Below are positions 17,505 through 32,490 of a stretch of DNA of 64,000 bases, piece by piece. Within the stretch, counting starts at the first letter, position 1, and each line of letters begins with the position of its first letter. Source of the stretch: Oerskovia flava (lineage in GTDB: Bacteria; Actinomycetota; Actinomycetes; Actinomycetales; Cellulomonadaceae). The position numbers and the translations under genes are program-made. The notes under the pieces are model-generated. The model made no database searches and had not been told where the DNA came from. It saw only the letters and a list, made by a program, of their open reading frames with translations. The stretch lies in assembly GCF_026163685.1 (NCBI RefSeq), contig NZ_JAOXSR010000002.1, forward strand, positions 266,589 to 330,588, in the 5' to 3' direction.

Positions 17505-18707
17505 TCAGACGGCGGACTGCAGGTCCGCGACGCGGTCGGTGCGCTCCCACGTGAAGTCGGGCAGCTCGCGCCCGAAGTGCCCGTAGGCGGCGGTGGCCGC
17601 GTAGATCGGTCGCAGCAGGTCCAGGTCGCGGATGATCGCCGCCGGGCGCAGGTCGAAGACCTCCTTGATGGCGGCGGTGATCCGCTCGACGGGCACCGTG
17701 TGCGTGCCGAAGGTCTCCACGTACAGGCCCACGGGGTGCGCCTTGCCGATCGCGTACGCGACCTGCACCTCGCACCGGCGCGCGAGGCCGGCGGCCACGA
17801 CGTTCTTCGCGACCCAGCGCGTGGCGTACGCCGCCGACCGGTCCACCTTCGAGGGGTCCTTGCCCGAGAACGCGCCGCCGCCGTGACGAGCCATCCCGCC
17901 GTAGGTGTCGACGATGATCTTGCGTCCGGTCAGACCGGCGTCTCCCTGCGGGCCTCCGATCACGAACGTCCCGGTCGGGTTCACCAGCAGCCGCACGTCG
18001 CGCGTGTCCAGGTCGAGCCCTTCGACAACAGGTGCCACGACCTCCTCCGCGATCAGGCGGTGCAGCTTCTCCTGCGCGACGTCCGGGTCGTGCTGCGTCG
18101 ACAGCACCACGGTGTCCAGGCGCAGGGGCCGGTCACCGTCGTAGCCGATGGTGACCTGCGTCTTGCCGTCCGGGCGCAGGCCGGCGACCGACCCGTCCTT
18201 GCGCACCTGCGCAAGACGCTCGGCGAGCCGGTGCGCCAGCCAGATCGGCAGCGGGAGGAGCGTCGGCGTGTCGTCGCTCGCATACCCGAACATCAGCCCC
18301 TGGTCGCCCGCACCCTGCGCGTCGAGCGGATCCCGCACGACCCCGGGGCCGGCGAGGTCGTCCCGCTGCTCCCACGACTTGTCGACGCCCTGGGCGATGT
18401 CGGGCGACTGCTGCCCGATCGAGACCGAGACGCCGCACGAGTCGCCGTCAAACCCGATCGCGGAGGACGTGTAGCCGATCCTGCGGACGACGTCGCGCAC
18501 GATCTGCGGGATCTCGACGTACGCGTCCGTCGTCACCTCGCCGGCGACGTGCACGAGGCCCGTGGTGACCATCGTCTCGACCGCGACGCGCGAGGACGGG
18601 TCCTGCGCCAGGATCGCGTCGAGGATGGTGTCGGAGATCTGGTCGCAGACCTTGTCAGGGTGACCCTCGGTCACCGACTCCGAGGTGAACAGGCGCAGAT
18701 CCGTCAT
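17505..18707 (-). CDS. metK: S-adenosylmethionine synthetase
   Basis: Makes SAM from methionine and ATP. The 400-residue protein has the start [20 protein letters not shown], the hexapeptide-like [10 protein letters not shown] (ATP site), and the P-loop-like [26 protein letters not shown] box lies six bases before the ATG (18714-18719), consistent with a leaderless transcript, so a leader riboswitch is excluded. A perfect 8-bp inverted repeat sits directly upstream of that box and could be an operator or the end of the coaBC message. Gene order coaBC-metK-priA is conserved in Actinobacteria. Confidence 0.96.
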   Translation of the reverse strand: MTDLRLFTSESVTEGHPDKVCDQISDTILDAILAQDPSSRVAVETMVTTGLVHVAGEVTTDAYVEIPQIVRDVVRRIGYTSSAIGFDGDSCGVSVSIGQQSPDIAQGVDKSWEQRDDLAGPGVVRDPLDAQGAGDQGLMFGYASDDTPTLLPLPIWLAHRLAERLAQVRKDGSVAGLRPDGKTQVTIGYDGDRPLRLDTVVLSTQHDPDVAQEKLHRLIAEEVVAPVVEGLDLDTRDVRLLVNPTGTFVIGGPQGDAGLTGRKIIVDTYGGMARHGGGAFSGKDPSKVDRSAAYATRWVAKNVVAAGLARRCEVQVAYAIGKAHPVGLYVETFGTHTVPVERITAAIKEVFDLRPAAIIRDLDLLRPIYAATAAYGHFGRELPDFTWERTDRVADLQSAV

Positions 18708-18713
18708 GCTCCC

Positions 18714-18719
18714 AGCCTA
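18714..18719 (-). promoter_or_regulatory. Putative -10 box for leaderless metK transcript
   Basis: TAGGCT on the reverse strand, six bases before the metK ATG. The adjacent dyad (18721-18760) covers where the spacer and -35 box would be. Confidence 0.45.
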
Positions 18720-18720
18720 C

Positions 18721-18760
18721 TGTCTCGCCAGGTGATCGCTGGAATCCGGTCCGCGAGACA
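18721..18760. repeat. Inverted repeat between coaBC and metK
   Basis: TGTCTCGC (18721-18728) is the exact reverse complement of GCGAGACA (18753-18760). An inner CCAG/CTGG pair can extend the structure. It occupies most of the 61-base gap and abuts the metK -10 box, so it could end the coaBC transcript, bind a regulator of metK, or both. Confidence 0.6.
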
Positions 18761-18768
18761 ACGGTGGG

Positions 18769-19998
18769 CTACGAGGCCAGGAGGGCGCCGACCGCGTCCC
18801 ACACCGCGTCCGCGACCTCGCGCTTGGTGCCCGCGGCCGTGACGAGCGTCTCGCCGTCCGCGTCGACGATCGTCACGTCGTTGACCGGCGTGCCGAAGCC
18901 GAGGCCCGCACCGACGGCGTTGATGACGAGCAGGTCCGCGCCCTTGCGACGTGCCTTGGCCCGGCCGTGCGTCAGCACGTCTCCCGCGGCGTCGCCCGTC
19001 TCGGCGGCGAAACCCACGACCCGCTGGCCCGGGCGCAGGCGCTCGCGCGCGAGCTCGGCGAGGATGTCGGGGTTCTCCACCAGCTCGATCGGTGCCGGGG
19101 CCTGCCCCGGGACCTTCTTGATCTTCGCGCCGCCGACGTGCGCGGGACGGAAGTCGGAGACGGCCGCCGCCATGACGACGACGTCCGCCGCGGTGGCCGC
19201 GGCACGGACCGCGTCGCGCAGCGCCACGGTCGTCTCGACGTCGACCCGCTCGATGCCCGTGGCGTCGGCCGCCAGGTCCGTCTCCACGTCGCCGGCCAGG
19301 TCGGCCGCGACGAGGACGACGCGTGCACCGCGGTCCCGGGCGGCGCGGGCCAGCTCGACGCCCTGGCGCCCGCTGGACCGGTTCGTGATGAACCGCACCG
19401 GATCGATCGGCTCCCGCGTCCCCCCGGCCGAGACGACGACGGTCCGGCCCTCGAGGTCGCGCCGGCGAGCGGGCGGGGCGACGGCCTCCAGCGCGACCCG
19501 CGCGATGACCTCCGGCTCCGGGAGACGGCCCGGCCCCGTGTCCGCACCGGTGAGGCGACCGGAGTCCGGGTCGATGACGAGCACCCCCCGCGCGCGCAGC
19601 GTCGCGACGTTCGCACGGGTTGCCGGGTGCTCCCACATCTCGGTGTGCATGGCGGGCGCCATGACGACCGGGCACCGCGCCGTGAGGAGCGCGGAGGTCA
19701 GCAGGTCGTCGGCCCGGCCCGTCGCGGCGCGCGCGAGGAGGTCGGCCGTCGCCGGGGCCACGACCACGAGGTCAGCGCCCTGACCGAGCGCGACGTGCGG
19801 GACGTGCGGGACGTCGTCGAACACCTCCGACGTCACGGGCTCGCCCGACAGGGCCTCCCACGTCGGGGCGCCCACGAACCGCAGCGCGGCAGCCGTGGGC
19901 AGCACCCGGACCTGATGACCCTGCTCACGCAGGATCCGCAGCAGGAGGGCGGCCTTGTACGCCGCCACTCCCCCGCTGACGCCGAGGAGGATCCTCAT
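18769..19998 (-). CDS. coaBC: Bifunctional phosphopantothenoylcysteine decarboxylase/synthetase
   Basis: Carries out two successive steps of coenzyme A synthesis. The 409-residue protein begins MRILLGVSGGVAAYKA (FMN-binding decarboxylase), has the PXMNXXMW-type motif as APAMHTEMW with its flavin-site residues, and the synthetase half with VVSAGGTREPIDPVRFITN and AAAVSDFRP...KIKK (the lysine-containing CTP site). Both halves look complete. The ATG at 19998 aligns with the family; the frame upstream is open but unconserved. It follows rpoZ by 37 bases and is probably cotranscribed with gmk-rpoZ. Confidence 0.95.
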   Translation of the reverse strand: MRILLGVSGGVAAYKAALLLRILREQGHQVRVLPTAAALRFVGAPTWEALSGEPVTSEVFDDVPHVPHVALGQGADLVVVAPATADLLARAATGRADDLLTSALLTARCPVVMAPAMHTEMWEHPATRANVATLRARGVLVIDPDSGRLTGADTGPGRLPEPEVIARVALEAVAPPARRRDLEGRTVVVSAGGTREPIDPVRFITNRSSGRQGVELARAARDRGARVVLVAADLAGDVETDLAADATGIERVDVETTVALRDAVRAAATAADVVVMAAAVSDFRPAHVGGAKIKKVPGQAPAPIELVENPDILAELARERLRPGQRVVGFAAETGDAAGDVLTHGRAKARRKGADLLVINAVGAGLGFGTPVNDVTIVDADGETLVTAAGTKREVADAVWDAVGALLAS

Positions 19999-20035
19999 TC
20001 GCTCGTGCGCTCCCTCGTGCCGAGCCCGGGCCTGC

Positions 20036-20308
20036 TCAGGCCTCGGGGGTCTCGTTGCTCTCGATCGACAGCAGACCCGCGTTGATCTCGCGCATCGCGA
20101 TCGACAGCGGCTTCTCCTGGTTGCGTGCCTCGACGAGCGGGCCCACGTTCTCGAGCAGGCCCTCGTTGAGCTGGGAGTAGTACGCGTTGATCTGGCGGGC
20201 CCGCTTGGCCGCGTAGATGACGAGGGCGTACTTCGAGTCCGCGCGCTCGAGCAGGTCGTCGATGGGCGGGTCGGTGATGCCCTCGGGGGCGGCGATGGTT
20301 CCAGACAC
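20036..20308 (-). CDS. rpoZ: DNA-directed RNA polymerase omega subunit
   Basis: The 90-residue omega subunit assists assembly of RNA polymerase by holding the beta-prime C-terminus. Conserved features are [28 protein letters not shown] (in part) and the short C-terminal helix. The GTG at 20308 is chosen because GGAG lies eight bases upstream and because it gives the family's normal N-terminus; the frame continues upstream to 20386 without conservation. A TAGACT box at 20408-20413 may be its -10 element, giving a leader of about 95 bases. Confidence 0.93.
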   Translation of the reverse strand: MSGTIAAPEGITDPPIDDLLERADSKYALVIYAAKRARQINAYYSQLNEGLLENVGPLVEARNQEKPLSIAMREINAGLLSIESNETPEA

Positions 20309-20407
20309 AGTCTCACTCCGTGAGTCAGGGGTGGTGCAGCGGGGCTGCCGGTTCTCGATCAGTGGTGACGATCGGGTGGCGGGCACGAAGGCACGCGCCG
20401 GAGATCA

Positions 20408-20413
20408 AGTCTA
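20408..20413 (-). promoter_or_regulatory. Putative -10 box upstream of rpoZ
   Basis: Reverse-strand TAGACT in the 150-base gap between gmk and rpoZ. No good -35 partner at 17-18 bases, so the call rests on the box alone. Confidence 0.3.
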
Positions 20414-20458
20414 CGGGGCGCTGGCAAGTCAGCCGTGGTCGGCAGGCGTCAGCGCTGT

Positions 20459-21142
20459 TCAGAGCGGCGTGGGCGCGGCCTGCACGTCGAGTCCCATGAC
20501 GTGCACGAGCTCGTCGGTCGCACGCCGCACCTCGTCGTTGACGACGACGTGGTCGAACTCCGGCGCGGCCGCGAGCTCGACGCGCGCGGTCGCCAGGCGC
20601 CGCTCGCGCTCCTCGGGACCTTCCGTGCCGCGGCCTACGAGCCGACGCTCGAGCTCTTCCCAGCTGGGCGGCGCGAGGAACACGAACCGGGCGTCAGGCA
20701 TGGACTCCTTGACCTGGCGGGCGCCCTGCAGGTCGATCTCGAGCAGCGCCGGAACACCGGCGGCGAGCTTCTCCTCCACCGCGCGGCGCGGCGTGCCGTA
20801 GCTGTTACGACCGTGGACCACCGCCCACTCGAGCATCTCGCCCGCCGCGACCATCCGGTCGAACTCCTCGCGCCCCACGAACAGGTAGTGCACACCGTCG
20901 ACCTCACCCGGACGGGGGTCGCGGGTCGTCGCCGAGACGGACAACCACACCTGCGGGTAGCGCTCGCGCACGTCGGCCGAGACCGTGCCCTTGCCGACAG
21001 CCGTCGGACCCGCCAGGACGGTCAGCCGCGCCGGCGGGTCGGACGGACGATCGGGCCGCTCGGACGAGGCAGCGTGCGCAGGTGCGGGCGTGCCGGACGA
21101 CACACGGCCCGGCACGTCGGGTGATGCGGAAATGTCAGCCAA
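20459..21142 (-). CDS. gmk: Guanylate kinase
   Basis: Phosphorylates GMP to GDP. The 227-residue protein has the P-loop GPTAVGKGT, the GMP-binding [19 protein letters not shown] and the lid region [18 protein letters not shown]. About 38 unconserved residues precede the P-loop. The start is uncertain: the frame opens with TTG at 21142, inside the last codons of mihF, while GTG at 21115 or later is possible; none has an ideal ribosome site. The overlap with mihF makes translational coupling likely. Confidence 0.93.
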   Translation of the reverse strand: MADISASPDVPGRVSSGTPAPAHAASSERPDRPSDPPARLTVLAGPTAVGKGTVSADVRERYPQVWLSVSATTRDPRPGEVDGVHYLFVGREEFDRMVAAGEMLEWAVVHGRNSYGTPRRAVEEKLAAGVPALLEIDLQGARQVKESMPDARFVFLAPPSWEELERRLVGRGTEGPEERERRLATARVELAAAPEFDHVVVNDEVRRATDELVHVMGLDVQAAPTPL

Positions 21143-21446
21143 ACCTCTCGATGAGCGCCGCCGACTGGTGGGGTCCCAGCCCGCGGACGCGGCGTGTCTC
21201 GGCGATCCCGATCTCTTCCATGATCGCCCGGGCCTTCACCTTACCCACGCCCGGGAGGGACTCCAGCAAGGAGACGACCTTGAGCTTGCCGATCACGTCG
21301 TCGGTCTGCCCGGTGCGGATCACCTCGGCGAGGGAACCCTGGGAGTACTTCAGCCGGTTCTTGACCTCGGCGCGCGCCCGGCGCGCCTCGGCGGCCTTCT
21401 CGAGCGCAGCTGCGCGCTGTTCGGGGGTCAGGGGTGGAAGTGCCAC
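21135..21446 (-). CDS. mihF: Actinobacterial integration host factor
   Basis: A 103-residue basic DNA-binding protein of the actinobacterial IHF family, an essential nucleoid-associated protein unrelated in fold to HU/IHF of E. coli. It has the [21 protein letters not shown] start, a helical basic arm ([17 protein letters not shown]) and a helix-two-turn-helix ([21 protein letters not shown]) that grips DNA. The GTG at 21446 is preferred because AGGTGA lies seven bases upstream and the family starts here. A TTGCTC-N17-TACGTT promoter candidate is found about 100 bases upstream. Confidence 0.94.
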   Translation of the reverse strand: MALPPLTPEQRAAALEKAAEARRARAEVKNRLKYSQGSLAEVIRTGQTDDVIGKLKVVSLLESLPGVGKVKARAIMEEIGIAETRRVRGLGPHQSAALIERFG

Positions 21447-21537
21447 GCAAGTCACCTACTTGTCCTCAGGCGGGATGGGCCCACTCGGTGTCGACGCAGG
21501 TCGCGGACCCGGACGGGCCGGGTGCACCGACCACTCG

Positions 21538-21566
21538 AACGTATCGAGGCGGAGGCGTGCGAGCAA
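21538..21566 (-). promoter_or_regulatory. Putative mihF promoter
   Basis: On the reverse strand TTGCTC (21566-21561) and TACGTT (21543-21538) are exactly 17 bases apart. They lie in the 239-base gap between pyrF and mihF, giving a leader of about 85 bases. Nothing else in that gap is recognisable. Confidence 0.4.
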
Positions 21567-21685
21567 CGCTCACACGCCCGAACGGGCAAGACCGTACGAA
21601 CTCGACCTGCCGACGATCACCGACGCAACACCCCTGCATCACCCCGCGTCACGGGAGGTTGCCGAGCGTGACGGTACCTCCGAGC

Positions 21686-22548
21686 TCAGCCGCGCAGTGC
21701 CTCGCCCGCCTCCCGGGCCGCGGAACGAGCCGCGGCCAGCAGGTCGCCCGCGAGCGGCCCGGCCCCGAGGACGCCCCGGGACGACGACGCGAGCACCTGG
21801 CGACGGCCGCCACCGAAGACCTCCGTCAGCTCCGTCGCCCCGGCGCCCTGTGCGCCCACACCCGGCGCCAGCAGCGGCCCGTTGACCTCGGCGAGGTCGA
21901 CGCCCGCTGCGCGCGCGGCGTCGCCGATCGTCGCGCCGACCACCAGGCCGACCGAGCCGAGCGGCTGCGACCCCGCGTTGAGCACGGCGGCCTGCGCCGC
22001 CACCACGGCGGCGACCGACCGACCGTCCGCCGTGCGCGCGTGCTGGACCTCGGCCCCCTGCGGGTTCGACGTCAGGCACAGCACGAACAGCCCGCGACCC
22101 GAGGCCAGCGCGGCCTCCACAGCGGGCTCCAGCGAGCCGAAGCCGAGGAACGGCGAGACCGTCAGCGCGTCGCCGGCCAGCGGCGAGCCGTCGCGCAGGT
22201 ACGCGTCGGCGTAGCCCGCCATGGTCGAGCCGATGTCGCCGCGCTTGGCGTCGACGATCGTCAGCGTGCCCGACGGCCCGGCCGCACGGGCCGCGGCGAG
22301 GATCTCCTCCAGCGCCGCGACCCCGGCGGACCCGTGCCGCTCGAACAGCGCCGACTGGGGCTTGAGCGCCGCCACCTGCCCCCCGAGCGCGTCGACGACC
22401 CGCAGGCCGAAGTCACGCACCCCCGCCGCGTCGTCGGGGAGCCCCCACGACGCGAGCAGGCCGGGGTGCGGGTCGATGCCCACGCACAGCGGACCGTGGT
22501 CGTCCATCGCCGCCGCGAGGCGGGCACCGAACGCCGCGCGCGGGCCGC

Positions 22549-22552
<4 letters not shown>
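21686..22552 (-). CDS. pyrF: Orotidine 5'-phosphate decarboxylase (type 2)
   Basis: Last step of UMP synthesis. The 288-residue protein belongs to the longer mycobacterial-type family: [12 protein letters not shown] at the start, the catalytic [10 protein letters not shown], and [12 protein letters not shown]. The GTG start overlaps the carB stop (GTGA). It is the final gene of the pyrimidine operon pyrR-pyrB-pyrC-PH protein-carA-carB-pyrF, so supply of carbamoyl phosphate and closure of the pathway are coupled. Confidence 0.95.
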
Positions 22553-25893
<3,341 letters not shown>

Positions 25894-25896
25894 GGG

Positions 25897-27141
25897 TCAG
25901 TTCTCCTTGTGCGCGTCGGCGGCGGTGGGCAGCGCGGCGGACGGTGTGGTCATGAGGTCGACGAAACGGTCGAAGAGGTAGGCGGCGTCGTGGGGACCGG
26001 CCGCGGCCTCGGGGTGGTACTGCACCGAGAAGGCGGGCAGGTCGAGGCAGGTCAGGCCCTCGACCACCTGGTCGTTGAGGCCGACGTGCGAGACCTCGAC
26101 GCGGCCGTAGCGGCCGGCGTCGTGCGGGGCGACCGAGGCACCCTCGAGCGGCGCGTCGACGGCGAACCCGTGGTTGTGCGCCGTGACCTCGACCTTGCCG
26201 GTCGTGCGGTCGAGCACCGGCTGGTTGATGCCCCGGTGGCCGTAGGCCAGCTTGTACGTGCCGTAGCCCAGGGCGCGACCGAGGATCTGGTTGCCGAAGC
26301 AGATCCCGAAGAACGGGATGCGACGGTCCAGCACGTCGCGCAGCAGCGCGACCTCCGTCTCCGCCGCCGACGGGTCGCCGGGGCCGTTGGAGAAGAACAC
26401 ACCGTCCGGGGCGAGGGCGACGATCTCGTCGATGGTCGTGGTGGCGGGCACCACGTGCACCCGCACCCCCCGCTCGGCGAGCCGCTGCGGGGTCATCGAC
26501 TTGATGCCGAGGTCGACCGCGACGACGGTCGCGACCGGTCCGTCCGGCGTGCCCGCACCCTCGACGGGGTCGACCGTGTAGGCCTCGTCCACCGTCACGG
26601 AGCTGGCGAGGTGCGCACCGGCCATGGCCGGCGAGCCGGCCACCTCGGCCGTGAGCTCGGCCACGGGCCGCGGGTAGCCGCCGCGCGTCAGCGCGTCGCC
26701 CGAGAAGATCCCCGCGCGCATGACGCCGAGCTCGCGCAGGTGCCGGGTCAGCGCACGCGTGTCGATGCCGCTGATCCCGACGACGTCCTGCGCTACGAGC
26801 TCGTCGTCGAGCGAGCGCTCCGAGCGCCAGTTCGACGCCCGCCGCGCGGGGTCGCGCACGACGAAACCGCTCACCCAGACGCGGCGGGACTCGCGGTCCT
26901 CGTCGTTCACGCCGGTGTTGCCGATGTGCGGCGCCGTCATGACGACGATCTGCTGGTGGTAGGAGGGGTCGGTGAGGGTCTCCTGGTAGCCGGTCATGCC
27001 GGTGTTGAAGACGATCTCGCCGAACGTGGCGCCCCTGGCGCCGTAGGCGCGGCCCGTGAAGACCGTGCCGTCCTCGAGGACGAGGACCGCGGTCTGGTCG
27101 GTGAGGGTCTCACCGGGCCGGATGATGGTCGAGGTGCTCAC
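25897..27141 (-). CDS. carA: Carbamoyl-phosphate synthase small chain
   Basis: The glutamine amidotransferase subunit (414 residues) that hydrolyses glutamine and channels ammonia to CarB. The N-terminal CPSase-small domain ([28 protein letters not shown]) is followed by a class I amidotransferase domain with the nucleophile in [12 protein letters not shown], the histidine in [10 protein letters not shown] and the final triad [10 protein letters not shown] (H in SVQYHPE). The GTG start overlaps the upstream PH-protein stop (GTGA), so the operon is tightly coupled. Confidence 0.96.
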   Translation of the reverse strand: MSTSTIIRPGETLTDQTAVLVLEDGTVFTGRAYGARGATFGEIVFNTGMTGYQETLTDPSYHQQIVVMTAPHIGNTGVNDEDRESRRVWVSGFVVRDPARRASNWRSERSLDDELVAQDVVGISGIDTRALTRHLRELGVMRAGIFSGDALTRGGYPRPVAELTAEVAGSPAMAGAHLASSVTVDEAYTVDPVEGAGTPDGPVATVVAVDLGIKSMTPQRLAERGVRVHVVPATTTIDEIVALAPDGVFFSNGPGDPSAAETEVALLRDVLDRRIPFFGICFGNQILGRALGYGTYKLAYGHRGINQPVLDRTTGKVEVTAHNHGFAVDAPLEGASVAPHDAGRYGRVEVSHVGLNDQVVEGLTCLDLPAFSVQYHPEAAAGPHDAAYLFDRFVDLMTTPSAALPTAADAHKEN

Positions 27142-27728
27142 AGCGGTTCCTTCGGGTCGGTGCCGGGTGTGCCGGACGGGTCGGGGTCCGGACCGGAGGT
27201 CTCGGGTGCCGCCGGGGCGACGAGGGTGCGGACGGCCGCCAGCAGCGGGGCCCGGTCGGCGGCGCGCAGCGTGCGCAGCCCTGTGTCGAGCGCGACGGGC
27301 GCGTCCACGGCAGAGGCGGGCGCGGTCCAGGTGATGACGACGAGCCCGTCCTTGCCGACGTACTTGCCGGCCATGCCGGGCGCGGTGCCCGCCGCCGTGA
27401 CGGCGGCGGCCGGGACGAAGAGGTCGGGGGCGCCGCGGCGCGCCACGACCACTCCCTGCTCGTGCACGGTGACCGCCGCGGCGGAGCGGTCCCCCAGCCC
27501 GTGCGCGCCCACCCGCGCGAGCCAGTCGCCCGCGAGAGTGCTCGAGACGTAGACGGCGTCGAACGGGCCGGCGAGGACCTCGCCCGGCGCGGCCGGGACC
27601 GCGAGGGGCGGGGGCACGACGGCGGACGTGCGGGTGGCGAGGCGGCGGCGCCCGGTGAGGACGACGACGAGCAGCAGCAGGCCGACGACGACCCAGATGC
27701 CGACCGCGACGGGGAGCGGGAGGTTCAT
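27138..27728 (-). CDS. Single-pass membrane protein with PH-like domain, in pyr operon
   Basis: A 196-residue protein with one N-terminal transmembrane helix (about residues 8-25, [16 protein letters not shown]) and a beta-rich PH-like domain ([27 protein letters not shown] region, then [10 protein letters not shown]). It occupies the same place between pyrC and carA as Rv1382 in M. tuberculosis. Overlap with carA and a seven-base gap to pyrC make cotranscription certain in practice. No role in pyrimidine synthesis has been shown to my knowledge; anchoring the pathway enzymes to the membrane is pure speculation. Confidence 0.78.
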   Translation of the reverse strand: MNLPLPVAVGIWVVVGLLLLVVVLTGRRRLATRTSAVVPPPLAVPAAPGEVLAGPFDAVYVSSTLAGDWLARVGAHGLGDRSAAAVTVHEQGVVVARRGAPDLFVPAAAVTAAGTAPGMAGKYVGKDGLVVITWTAPASAVDAPVALDTGLRTLRAADRAPLLAAVRTLVAPAAPETSGPDPDPSGTPGTDPKEPL

Positions 27729-27735
27729 CGACGCC

Positions 27736-29075
27736 TCACTCCTTCTCGACGGGCGCGCCGTCGAGCACCGTCGCGGTGCCCCGCAGGAACGTCGCGACGA
27801 CGCGGCCGGGCAGCTCGTACCCCTGGAACGGCGTGTTCGTGCTCGACGTGACCTGCACCGCACCGTCCACGACGCGGCGGGCCGCCGGGTCGACGAGCGT
27901 GACGTTCGCCGGCTCACCGACCTCGAGCGGACGGCCGTGGGCACGCTCGCCGGTGTCGATGCGCCCGATGCGCGCGGGGGCGGCGGACAGCACCCGCGCC
28001 ACGTCGGCCCACGTCATCCGGCCCGTGTCGACCATCGTCTGCTGGACGATGCTCAGCGCCGTCTCGAGGCCGGTCATGCCGAACGCGGCCGCGGCCCACT
28101 CGCAGTCCTTGTCCTCGCGGGTGTGCGGCGCGTGGTCCGTCGCGACGATGTCGATGGTGCCGTCGGCCAGGCCCTCGCGGACCGCCTCGACGTCGCGGGC
28201 CGTGCGCAGCGGCGGGTTGACCTTGAACACCGGGTCGTACTGGCGGGCGAGGTCGTCGGTGAGGATCAGGTGGTGGGGGGTGACCTCGGCGGTCACGTCG
28301 ATCCCCCGGCCCTTGGCCCAGCGCACGATCTCCACCGAGCCGGCCGTCGACAGGTGGCACACGTGCAGGCGGGAGCCGACGTGCTCCGCGAGCAGGACGT
28401 CGCGCGCGATGATCGCCTCCTCGGCGACCGCGGGCCAGCCCGGGAGGCCGAGCTCGGCCGAGACGACGCCCTCGTTCATCTGGGCACCCTCGGTCAGGCG
28501 CGGCTCCTGCGCGTGCTGGGCCACGACGCCGTCGAACGCCTTGACGTACTCGAGCGCACGACGCATGAGGATCGGGTCCGCCACGCACTTGCCGTCGTCG
28601 GAGAAGACCCGCACGCGCGCGGCCGAGTCCGCCATGGCACCGAGCTCGGCGAGCTGCGTGCCGTCGAGGCCCACCGACACCGCGCCCACCGGGTGGACGT
28701 CGACCCAGCCGGCGTCCCGCCCGATGCGCCAGACCTGCTCGACGACACCGGCGGTGTCGGCGACGGGTGTCGTGTTCGCCATGGCGTGCACGGCGGTGAA
28801 CCCTCCCGCCGCCGCGGCGCGCGTGCCCGAAGAGATCGTCTCGGCGTCCTCACGACCGGGCTCGCGCAGGTGGGTGTGCAGGTCCACGAGGCCGGGCAGG
28901 GCGACGAGACCCTGAGCGTCGACGACGACCGCGCCGTCGACGTCCGCCGTGCCGACGGCGACCACCTGGGCGATCACACCGCCGTCGAGGACGAGGTCGA
29001 CGGGCTCGCCGCCCAGCGGGCGGGCGCCACGGAGCACGTAGGTGCCGGCGGCAGTGGCTGGGGTGGTGTCGGCGC

Positions 29076-29079
<4 letters not shown>
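27736..29079 (-). CDS. pyrC: Dihydroorotase
   Basis: Cyclises carbamoyl aspartate to dihydroorotate. The 447-residue amidohydrolase has the metal-binding [22 protein letters not shown], the [10 protein letters not shown] histidines and the catalytic aspartate in [13 protein letters not shown]. It is a long, type I-like enzyme. GTG at 29079 overlaps the pyrB stop (GTGA). PyrB just upstream makes its substrate. Confidence 0.95.
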
Positions 29080-30774
<1,695 letters not shown>

Positions 30775-30853
30775 GTCGGACAGGGCACACACTACCGCCC
30801 GTCGGTGCGCACCGACGCCGCCGTCCGGGGTGCGGACGGCGGCGCCGGGGGCG

Positions 30854-31273
30854 TCACGCCAGCAGCGTCGGTTTCATGTCGAGGATGCGGCCGAGGAGCC
30901 CGTTGACGAACGACGGGGAGTCGTCGGTCGACAGCTCGCGGGCGAGGTCGACGGCCTCGTCGACCGCGACGGCGTCGGGGACGTCGTCGTTGTAGAGGAT
31001 CTCCCAGCTGCCGATGCGCAGGAGGCCTCGGTCCACCGCGGGCATGCGGTCAAGGGTCCACCCCTGCGAGTAGGTCTCGAGCAGCTCGTCGATGCGCTCT
31101 CCGTGCTCGACGACACCCTCGACGATCTCGACCGAGTACTGCGGCAGGGGCGACTGCGCGACACCGGAGTCGACGACCCGCTCGGCGAGGAGCCGCACCG
31201 GGTCCCGGTGACGCTGCTCCGCCTCGAAGAGGACGTCGAGGGCGCGCTTGCGCGCCTTGGTACGAGCACCCAC
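30854..31273 (-). CDS. nusB: Transcription antitermination factor NusB
   Basis: A 139-residue all-helical protein that with NusE binds boxA RNA during rRNA transcription. The family signature is clear (RALDVLFEAEQR, then RMPAVDRGLLRIGSWEILY and FVNGLLGRI). The GTG start lies one base after the efp stop, so the two are an operon; efp-nusB is a conserved pair. On the downstream side the 123-base gap to pyrR holds the pyr leader and promoter. Confidence 0.95.
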   Translation of the reverse strand: MGARTKARKRALDVLFEAEQRHRDPVRLLAERVVDSGVAQSPLPQYSVEIVEGVVEHGERIDELLETYSQGWTLDRMPAVDRGLLRIGSWEILYNDDVPDAVAVDEAVDLARELSTDDSPSFVNGLLGRILDMKPTLLA

Positions 31274-31274
31274 G

Positions 31275-31838
31275 TCAGTCGTTCACGCGCCCCAGGTAGG
31301 AGCCGTCGCGGGTGTCGACCTTGACCTTGGTGCCCTGCTCGAGGAAGAGCGGCACCTGGATCTGCGCGCCGGTCTCGAGCGTCGCGGGCTTGGTCCCGCC
31401 CGTGGAGCGGTCGCCCTGGAGGCCGGGCTCGGTGTAGGTGATCTCCAGCACGACGGAGGAGGGGAGCTCGATGTAGAGCGGCACGCCCTCGTTGGTCGCG
31501 ACGATCGCCGTCTGGCTCTCGAGCATGTAGTCGGCCGCGTCGCCGACGGTGGCTGCCGAGACGTTCAGCTGGTCGTACGTGGCGGTGTCCATGAAGACGA
31601 AGTCGTCGCCGTCCTTGTACAGGTACTGCATGTCGCGACGGTCGACGCTCGCGGTCTCGATCTTCAGGCCTGCGTTGAAGGTCTTGTCGACCGTCTTGCC
31701 GGACAGGACGTTCTTGATCTTGGTCCGGACGAACGCACCACCCTTGCCGGGCTTGACGTGCTGGAACTCGATCACGGTCCAGAGCTGACCGTCGAGCTTC
31801 AGCACGGTGCCGTTCTTGATGTCGTTGGTGGTTGCCAC
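31275..31838 (-). CDS. efp: Translation elongation factor P
   Basis: Rescues ribosomes stalled on consecutive prolines. The 187-residue protein has the three beta-barrel domains, with the tip of domain I reading PGKGGA, where Lys32 is the residue contacting the peptidyl-transferase centre. The GTG at 31838 gives the exact family length and follows AGGAAG; the frame is open upstream but unconserved. No modification gene (epmA, ymfI, earP) is visible nearby, and the PGKGGA loop suggests an unmodified actinobacterial type. Its presence is relevant to the polyproline leader peptide before deaD. Confidence 0.96.
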   Translation of the reverse strand: MATTNDIKNGTVLKLDGQLWTVIEFQHVKPGKGGAFVRTKIKNVLSGKTVDKTFNAGLKIETASVDRRDMQYLYKDGDDFVFMDTATYDQLNVSAATVGDAADYMLESQTAIVATNEGVPLYIELPSSVVLEITYTEPGLQGDRSTGGTKPATLETGAQIQVPLFLEQGTKVKVDTRDGSYLGRVND

Positions 31839-31983
31839 GTTCGATCTTCCTGTCGGCGGGTCGGTGAGGGCCTCGCGGGTCGTCCTGGGTCGTCGTCGCG
31901 CCTCGCTCGCGGCCTCGTCGACCGGTGCCGGCGCGCCCACGGCTCTGCGACCCGGGGAACACCCGCGAAAAGCCCGCCCTAGT

Positions 31984-32442
31984 CTAGCGGAGGACGGCCA
32001 GCAGGGCCGCGCCGCCCATCCCGACGCCCGCGGCCCAGACCATCGAGGACAGCGTGCCGATGACGAACCGCTCGGACGCGACGGGGTGCTCGCGCAGCTC
32101 CGGGTAGCGTCCGAGGCCCTTGATCGCGACGACGAAGGCGATCCCTGCGGGGTAGCCGGCCAGCAGGCAGAGGGTGATGGCGAGCCGCTCGAGGACCCCG
32201 ATCCAGGTGCCGCCCCGCAGCGCCTTGACGGCGGCGGTGCCCATCGGGCCGCCGACCGGCGGGGGCGGGACCGGCGGCATGGGAGCGCCTGCGGCGTTCG
32301 TCATGGGAGGGTCGGTGGGCTCGGACTCGCGCGCGGCCAGGCGCAGCACGCCGGGTGTGACGAGCAGGCCGCCGAGCACGCTCACCAGGAGCGCGACGAC
32401 CCAGACGCCGACCGTGACCAGACCTTCCTCCGTGCCGCTCAC
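31984..32442 (-). CDS. Multi-pass membrane protein, SatD partner (unknown function)
   Basis: A 152-residue protein with hydrophobic segments near 11-30, 82-105 and 128-148, and a Pro-rich cytoplasmic loop ([18 protein letters not shown]). The stretch [15 protein letters not shown], followed by [26 protein letters not shown], is the conserved core of a family repeatedly found next to SatD-like regulators. It starts 48 bases after satD on the same strand. No enzymatic motif is seen; a transport or sensing role is speculation. Confidence 0.7.
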   Translation of the reverse strand: MSGTEEGLVTVGVWVVALLVSVLGGLLVTPGVLRLAARESEPTDPPMTNAAGAPMPPVPPPPVGGPMGTAAVKALRGGTWIGVLERLAITLCLLAGYPAGIAFVVAIKGLGRYPELREHPVASERFVIGTLSSMVWAAGVGMGGAALLAVLR

Positions 32443-32490
32443 CGGCGCACCTCGTTCCTCTCGTCCGCCTCGCTCATCTGCACGCCTCGC

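Noticed and set aside
18708..18768. SAM riboswitch before metK
   Set aside because: The gap is too short and the TAGGCT box six bases before ATG indicates a leaderless transcript; the dyad has no SAM aptamer features.
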